A stretch of DNA of 64,000 nt, taken from the NCBI GenBank assembly GCA_022701365.1, contig JAKUHH010000173.1:62001-126000 (forward strand). Direction: 5' to 3'. The stretch comes from Mycocentrospora acerina (lineage: Eukaryota; Ascomycota; Dothideomycetes; Pleosporales). Shown in pieces: positions 58,992 through 64,000 of this stretch. Position 1 is the stretch's first letter. Every line of letters starts with the position of its first letter. The notes beneath the pieces were generated by a model. The model ran no database searches and was not told the origin of the DNA. It was given only the letters and a program-made list of their open reading frames with translations. Position numbers and translations under genes: made by a program.

Positions 58992-59898
58992 CTATGAAGG
59001 AGTATCGAGCGGAGCGTGAGGGCTTGCGACGGCGTGACTTAGAGGCGGCAGTGTGGAGTTGTCCCCAACAAGCCCACTCTTTTCACTGACGGCGCTGCTC
59101 TCATCCTTGACCTTTGGATCGCTTGACCCGGTCGTGTCGCTCTTGACGTCCTCGGAGAAGGTGTCGCTACGATTAGGTGCTCGCCAGGTAGGAGCCTCCC
59201 ATACAACGCCAGTGAAGCTGCGCAGTTTGAACCCCTTCTTTTCCCATTTGCGACATTTGAACTTGCCAGTGCGGTCGAGGGCACGAAGGCCAGCATTGAT
59301 AGCGCCTTGGTTTGCCTTGGGGCCGAGCTTCGCGATGGGAGTTGAGGCTGCAAATGGCCCCTTGTTGTTCGGGTCGTTGATCATGTCACCACTGGTGAAA
59401 TTGTCAGCACGTAGTCGAGGGAGGCAGACACGTGTAGGCATGCCAAAGAGTGGTGCTTGCACAGGGACATGCTGGAGACACAACAGCACCGACAGGATGG
59501 TGGTGTCGTGTGCAGCTTTTGCACGGGTCTGCTACCATAGGGAGTACTTACAGCTTCTGCTTCTTCTTGGGCCCTGGTCTGCCGCGTGCCTTTGGCGTTC
59601 CCTCCATGGCAGCAGCATTGCGCTTCGTGCCCGGCTTGGGCCCCTTGCGCTTGCTCCCTGCGTCTGTTGCGGGCGGTGCTAGCGATGAGGGTGTGCTGGG
59701 GCCATCGATGGCGGTTGTCGAGTCGGCGGGAGTGTCGGCAGTGGCAGGCTCAAGGACAATCTGCGGCGCAGTCTCTGGCGGGGACGAGGTGGGCTTGGAT
59801 GACTGCGAGGGCGCTGCTGATGGGAATCTGGACAGGACGTCGGGCGAGAGGCGGAGGACGACCGTCTTGGTCTTTGTCGCCTTCGCAGCCGTCGACAT
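58992..59898 (-). CDS. IES4: INO80 chromatin-remodelling complex subunit Ies4
   Basis: Exons 59898-59552 and 59391-58992 give 248 residues. The N-terminus has VVLRLSPDVLSRFP. The middle is Pro/Ser/Thr-rich with basic AT-hook-like GRPGPKKK. After the intron comes the conserved block LGPKANQGAINAGLRALDR, followed by CRKW and SFTGVVWEAPTW. This pattern matches fungal Ies4, a small INO80 subunit that in yeast is phosphorylated by Mec1/Tel1 after DNA damage. The protein is longer than the yeast one (about 116 residues) because of the spacer and the acidic, Ser-rich tail. Confidence 0.82.
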
Positions 59899-61258
59899 TT
59901 TGGCGAGGAATGGGCGGCAATGTGGTGGCGCGACGGGCTGGTGGAGGGTGCAGTGGTGATGGTGGTGATGGCGCTGGTGGTGGTGTCGAGGGTTTGCGGT
60001 GTGGCCAGGGCAGACACTTGACGGCCGCGTCTCAGCGTGGTGGTGCGCTTGCGGGCGGGCGGGTGTTCTGGCTAGATGGCCAAGGTCCGTGACAGCTTGC
60101 TATGCGTCGCGGTGCCGATGCAGCGTGTGGATGCAAAGCTGACGATGGGCGTGGGGATGGCGCTGGTGGGAAGGGAGGAGGCAGGAGGCGGCGGGCGGTG
60201 GGAGACAAAGCGGCCGCTATCGCCCTGCTGGTCGCGGGCTTCGCTAATCCGAGCGACATGGTTTCTGCTTTCCCAAGGTACGCGGTGCGAGGAGGTTTGC
60301 GCCTCGTTCTCAGAGTCCCGACAGCGCGCTAGGCCGCATCGAGCATTCTCTGGCCTCAACTTCCTCGTCCACAAACACGGCGCGAATCACCAGGGCACTC
60401 GGTTTTGCATTTCCATCAGACGCGCCGCTGCGCCGTCCCTGGCGGTGCATGCAGCGTGTTGACGTTCCTCCTGTTGCCGCTGGAAGGCCCGTGTGGCCGT
60501 CCTCCTCGATGCCCCAGCTAATCGTTTTTTGGCGTTCCATGGGCTGTTGCGCTGCTTTCCCCTTCCTCCTTGCTCCTCTCTCCCTTGGCCCAATCGCCAG
60601 CCCATCAAATCTCGTCACACCAACCTTTTCGGCTGCGCGACTCGTCTCTAGCGCAGTCTGCTTCTCTCGAATTGCGGCGTGCCGTCCAGCCTGCTGCAAA
60701 GTCTTCGCCGGCCCGTGTCTGGCGCCTGACTTCTGCAACGTCGCCGTGTTCGAAGCGCACAGATTCGTCCACGAGCGTCACAGGCCGCGCACCCGGCGCC
60801 TTGCCCCTCTCCACATGGTCAGCACCATGGCCCAAGGCCCAAAAGTCTCGACTTGGGGAGGTCAGAAGCTCGCCAAGGGTCTTCCCAGACCTCCCGTGCG
60901 CCAATCCTGTCAGACCTCAAATGATCGTCAGCCTAACTTGGTCTGGCCTCAGCCTTCCGTTCCTCGTAGACTGCCGAACCTCGCCCCGGCCATCATTTGT
61001 TTGAATTCTGCACTCTCTTACGTCGTTCTGCAGACAAAACAAGCAGCCCTCGTGTCCAGTATTGATGTGTGGTGCATGTGATGCGTGTTCATCTGGAGGC
61101 GGGACGATTGACGCCTGTGCATACTGAGGGTCCAGAGGTTGAGGTTGGCAACTGCGCACGTGCTGTCGTGTGAACGCGCCAATGTGACGCGTTCCTTCCA
61201 TGTCATCGTTTATTACCACCACCACTCCACCACAACATACTTGACTCCATCAACTGCA
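59899..61258. other. Divergent intergenic region between IES4 and the HET gene
   Basis: 1.36 kb, G/C-rich near IES4. A 210-codon frame (60449-61081, ATG) has no motif, and the opposite strand has comparable frames, so it is not called. Confidence 0.5.
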
Positions 61259-63661
61259 ATGATTGACGATCTTGATAAAACATTTGGCGAGATTTTTAAA
61301 AATGACATCTCAGCACTCCAGAACCAGTTGATCGACATTCAGCGCCACCAAGACGACCGCCGTGCTGCTCAAGAATGGATTGAAAAAGGTCTGCGCTTCA
61401 TTGACATCTCCAACGTGCCAAACCTAAAGCGGCACTATCGTGGTCCACGTATCTCTCACAAGCAGAGGGCGCGATCTGTGCGTATTGGAACCAGGCTGCC
61501 GCAAGTACTTCCGCTATTACAGCCAAACGATGATGACATGACTGGTGAGTATGTTGCCGTATCTTGGAAATGGACTACAAACGCCAACCAGTTACCACTC
61601 TGGGGTTACGATGGGAGGGAGAGTTTTGATTACCAGATCAAGCGACCGGGAGAAAAGCCATACAAGAGCGCGTTTCCGGACCATTACCTTGAAAGGGTCA
61701 TACTTTTTGCTCAGAGCAAGAAGATAAACAGAATCTGGATCGATAAGGATTGCATCTACCAAAAGCCTGAAGACAGTACTAACTATCCAAATGACCTCGA
61801 ATATGGAATCCAAACTATGGATGTTGTCTACGGGGAGAAGAATAGCTGTGCAGTGGGGCTTCTGACTACCTCTCTGATATATCAGCATGAAGTTAATGCT
61901 CTCGATGATCTTCTGTCCAAGTCCATCTTTGTAGACCCAGAGGACACCAAGACTCCACAATACAAGCCTGGTCTTGAAACAAAAGTTATGGAGGTCCAAC
62001 TGCTTATTCTTCGGATACTGAGCGACCCTCGTTGGTCGCGTGGTTGGATATTCCAGGAAGACCACTTGGCATCAAGTAGAATGACCCTGCTCATCCCTTG
62101 CTCTGAGGGCATCAAAACAGAAGGTCTGATATATCCGTTTGGAACCCTTCCTGGCAACCTACGAGTCAAACTGTACCAACTGAAGCAATCCGTCACCATG
62201 TTCTGTATGGCTAATGATGAGCACGAATCTCGGTGGCCCAAAAGAGAGATGCTGTCAAGGCTGAAGCAGTACAACATGTGGAACAAGAAACTATACGAGA
62301 TAGAGTCTGTCCCCAGGATTGACCAAAGCATACGTCTTTGGACTGAGATTCCGAATGAAATAGATGGCTGTAGGATGAACAGGAAAGCCAACTATCACAA
62401 CGAGTCAATTTATCCCAGCTCCACTTCTAGTATTTTAGATGATATATGCAGTCGCTCACTGTCCAAAATGGAAGATAGGGTAGCCATAATGGCCAATGCT
62501 GCAAGGTTCTCCATACGACTCGGTATTAAAGAAGGATCACCGCTTTTAGAATCTGATCAGTATGGCTTATCTGCTATTCTTTTGGTCCTCATCGTAATCA
62601 ATGGCGAGATACTGATGACCAACGAGTTCCTTGGCGATAACAGTATCATGCGACACACACTGCGAAGTTATCTCGAGAAGGTTCAATACAAATTTTACGC
62701 CCCAATGCTCAAGATGAAGCAATCGTTCATCGATCGTTGTCGCCTTAAACCCACCAAAATCACGGCTCATGGCATCCAAGCACAAGGCTTTCTTTATAAA
62801 TTACTCCCAATATGCAAACCCCTCACCAAAAGCACTAAACTAAACCCCTTGAAACTTGACACAAAAGACCGCCTGTTCCTCTGCCAAGCCTCGCAAGACC
62901 AAAACGCACACGGCATAAAATCAGGCCGCAAGTTCAATCAAATGGCTGAGCATGTCGTTCTCATTCTCATTAAGAAACTGAAAAAATGCTACGGTATAGA
63001 TTGTCGCCTAGCAGAGTTCCTACAGCACCACATCGATTTCGATCGCGACCCGCGTCTTAAAGCAAAGCCCTCCACTTCTTACATTCTAGACATGATGGCT
63101 GGCATAGTCCAAGCCCTGATTGACGACTATGAGCTCCGCTTCGCTCGCCTAGACTCGGAACCCGACTCTGCGCCTCCTTCTGCAATCGTCATCGCGCCCC
63201 TGCATGGAGATGGATGGGCCAGTGAAAAGACTATGGCGATGAAAGGGGATGGCGTGGGGCAGTCATGGGTATTTGCAAGCTGGGATAATCGATGGAATAA
63301 CCGTGGCACAGAAACTCTAGCGAGTATCGAAGTTGCGCCGTTCCACAAAAAGTCTGGAGATGTGTTAAGGAATTGGGATGACGAAAAAATTGCGGAGAAT
63401 AAGCTGCTGAGGAGCTATGGATGGGTTAATGGAGTTTTTGACTTTAAAGATAGAGAGATGGGGAGGTACACATTTCCGTTTCCAGGCTTATCGGCGGTCG
63501 ATGGTGAGGAGAAAGGGTCAAAGAGAGGTCTGGAAGACATGCTGGATGGAGAGCAGGATGATGATACATTGGTTGAACAAAAGACAAGAGGGAAGGCACG
63601 TAGTGAAGATAACGCGAGAAAAGAACACACTCAGGTCCAGGGAGGTTTGTGCGAACAGTAG
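61259..63661 (+). CDS. HET-domain (heterokaryon incompatibility) protein
   Basis: A single exon from ATG 61259 (MIDDLDK) gives 800 residues; the frame extends upstream without conserved sequence. The HET hallmark motifs are spaced as expected: GEYVAVSWKW (about residues 97-106), then IWIDKDCIYQ with the Asp and Cys of the second motif, then a GIQTMDVVYG segment, and later RWSRGWIFQEDHLAS. The C-terminal 450 residues are not recognised and end in a charged, disordered tail. HET proteins mediate self/non-self recognition and cell death on fusion of unlike hyphae, but most family members have no tested function. No STAND NTPase or ankyrin part is visible. Confidence 0.85.
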   Translation: MIDDLDKTFGEIFKNDISALQNQLIDIQRHQDDRRAAQEWIEKGLRFIDISNVPNLKRHYRGPRISHKQRARSVRIGTRLPQVLPLLQPNDDDMTGEYVAVSWKWTTNANQLPLWGYDGRESFDYQIKRPGEKPYKSAFPDHYLERVILFAQSKKINRIWIDKDCIYQKPEDSTNYPNDLEYGIQTMDVVYGEKNSCAVGLLTTSLIYQHEVNALDDLLSKSIFVDPEDTKTPQYKPGLETKVMEVQLLILRILSDPRWSRGWIFQEDHLASSRMTLLIPCSEGIKTEGLIYPFGTLPGNLRVKLYQLKQSVTMFCMANDEHESRWPKREMLSRLKQYNMWNKKLYEIESVPRIDQSIRLWTEIPNEIDGCRMNRKANYHNESIYPSSTSSILDDICSRSLSKMEDRVAIMANAARFSIRLGIKEGSPLLESDQYGLSAILLVLIVINGEILMTNEFLGDNSIMRHTLRSYLEKVQYKFYAPMLKMKQSFIDRCRLKPTKITAHGIQAQGFLYKLLPICKPLTKSTKLNPLKLDTKDRLFLCQASQDQNAHGIKSGRKFNQMAEHVVLILIKKLKKCYGIDCRLAEFLQHHIDFDRDPRLKAKPSTSYILDMMAGIVQALIDDYELRFARLDSEPDSAPPSAIVIAPLHGDGWASEKTMAMKGDGVGQSWVFASWDNRWNNRGTETLASIEVAPFHKKSGDVLRNWDDEKIAENKLLRSYGWVNGVFDFKDREMGRYTFPFPGLSAVDGEEKGSKRGLEDMLDGEQDDDTLVEQKTRGKARSEDNARKEHTQVQGGLCEQ

Positions 63662-63719
63662 ATTGTAGAACAAAAATTAAACAAACGGATGAATTTCTTT
63701 CCTTGCCTTTCCTACCCAT

Positions 63720-64000
63720 CTACAACTTTGCACCTCCCTGCACCATCTTGAACACGGGCTCCAACTTGGTAGCCTTCATCACATCACCCTTGACCTTCAG
63801 CTTGCCGCTCATAAACAGCCTCTGCGCATTCGCCTTGCCGCTCACTAGACCCTCGAAATCCTTGTCCGCTAGCACCAGCGTAACAGCCGGCTTCTTGCCC
63901 TCGGGAGCGAGCCCGCGCCCCACGGTCCCCGTCTCCGCGAGATCAATGTACCATGACTCTTCCGCCTTGGAGGGGTTCTTCAGCGTGAAGGCGAAGATGG
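63720..64000 (-). CDS. SCP2 sterol-carrier domain protein (5' end beyond window)
   Basis: The minus-strand frame is open from the window end to TAG at 63720, giving 92 residues. It reads FTLKNPSKAEESWYIDL, KPAVTLVLADKDFEGLVSG and AQRLFMSGKLKVKGDVMKA, then ends GAKL. This is the C-terminal part of an SCP2 domain, a small lipid/sterol-binding fold, often peroxisomal. GAKL could be a weak peroxisomal PTS1-like tail (AKL is a known variant). The start codon lies outside the window; an upstream hydrolase or dehydrogenase domain cannot be excluded. Confidence 0.85.
   Translation of the reverse strand, partial: IFAFTLKNPSKAEESWYIDLAETGTVGRGLAPEGKKPAVTLVLADKDFEGLVSGKANAQRLFMSGKLKVKGDVMKATKLEPVFKMVQGGAKL

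Noticed and set aside
60449..61081. 210-codon plus-strand frame
   Set aside because: No motif; the opposite strand is similarly open, as expected in GC-rich sequence.
1..64000. tRNA genes, CRISPR arrays, bacterial operon features
   Set aside because: No tRNA B-box-like GGTTCGA sequence with a matching stem was seen on either strand, no regularly spaced repeats with unique spacers, and the gene structures are eukaryotic.

Overview
The window is nuclear DNA of a filamentous ascomycete, most likely a dothideomycete of the Pleosporales type. This rests on intron-bearing genes (introns about 47-150 bp with GT-AG borders), a white-collar PAS/GATA gene, a HET-domain gene, an RGS/Rax1 gene, an F-box family gene, and protein sequences of filamentous-fungal character. 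Exon structures below come from conceptual splicing by eye. No tRNA, rRNA, CRISPR array, origin or intact transposon was recognised.

Layout: 1-1513 is the 3' part of a ROK1-type DEAD-box helicase. From 1514 to 8882 and from 10550 to 15716 there are two gene-poor stretches with microsatellites, flanking a lone type-2 glycosyltransferase (8883-10549). From 15717 to 20892 lies a probable L-rhamnose catabolic group: a lactonase-type amidohydrolase (LRA2-like), a Clr5-domain regulator on the opposite strand, and an SDR very like L-rhamnose-1-dehydrogenase (LRA1). RAD50 (-) and a WC-2 homologue (+) are divergent at 21.2-27.4 kb. An RMD1/DUF155 protein and RAX1 follow on the minus strand.

The 33.3-38.2 kb stretch looks more accessory. 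It has a 2-oxoglutarate/Fe(II) oxygenase with an odd splice border, a decayed F-box gene, and an unusual RING/membrane protein. It is followed by an UNC93-like transporter, a four-carbon acid sugar kinase, an orphan Pro/Ala-rich protein and two small unknown loci.

From 46.4 kb on, mostly housekeeping genes return: DUS3, a BAP31-like ER protein, an amidase, a mitochondrial-type PP2C phosphatase, the GID/CTLH-complex scaffold VID30 and the INO80 subunit IES4. A HET-domain gene comes next, and the 3' end of an SCP2 lipid-binding protein is cut by the window edge. A single N at 48960, flanked by a perfect 157-bp repeat, marks a probable assembly join.

I did not find a clearly new biological system. 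The best candidate for follow-up is the rhamnose gene group, whose Clr5-type regulator sits divergently beside LRA1 and carries an internal duplication.
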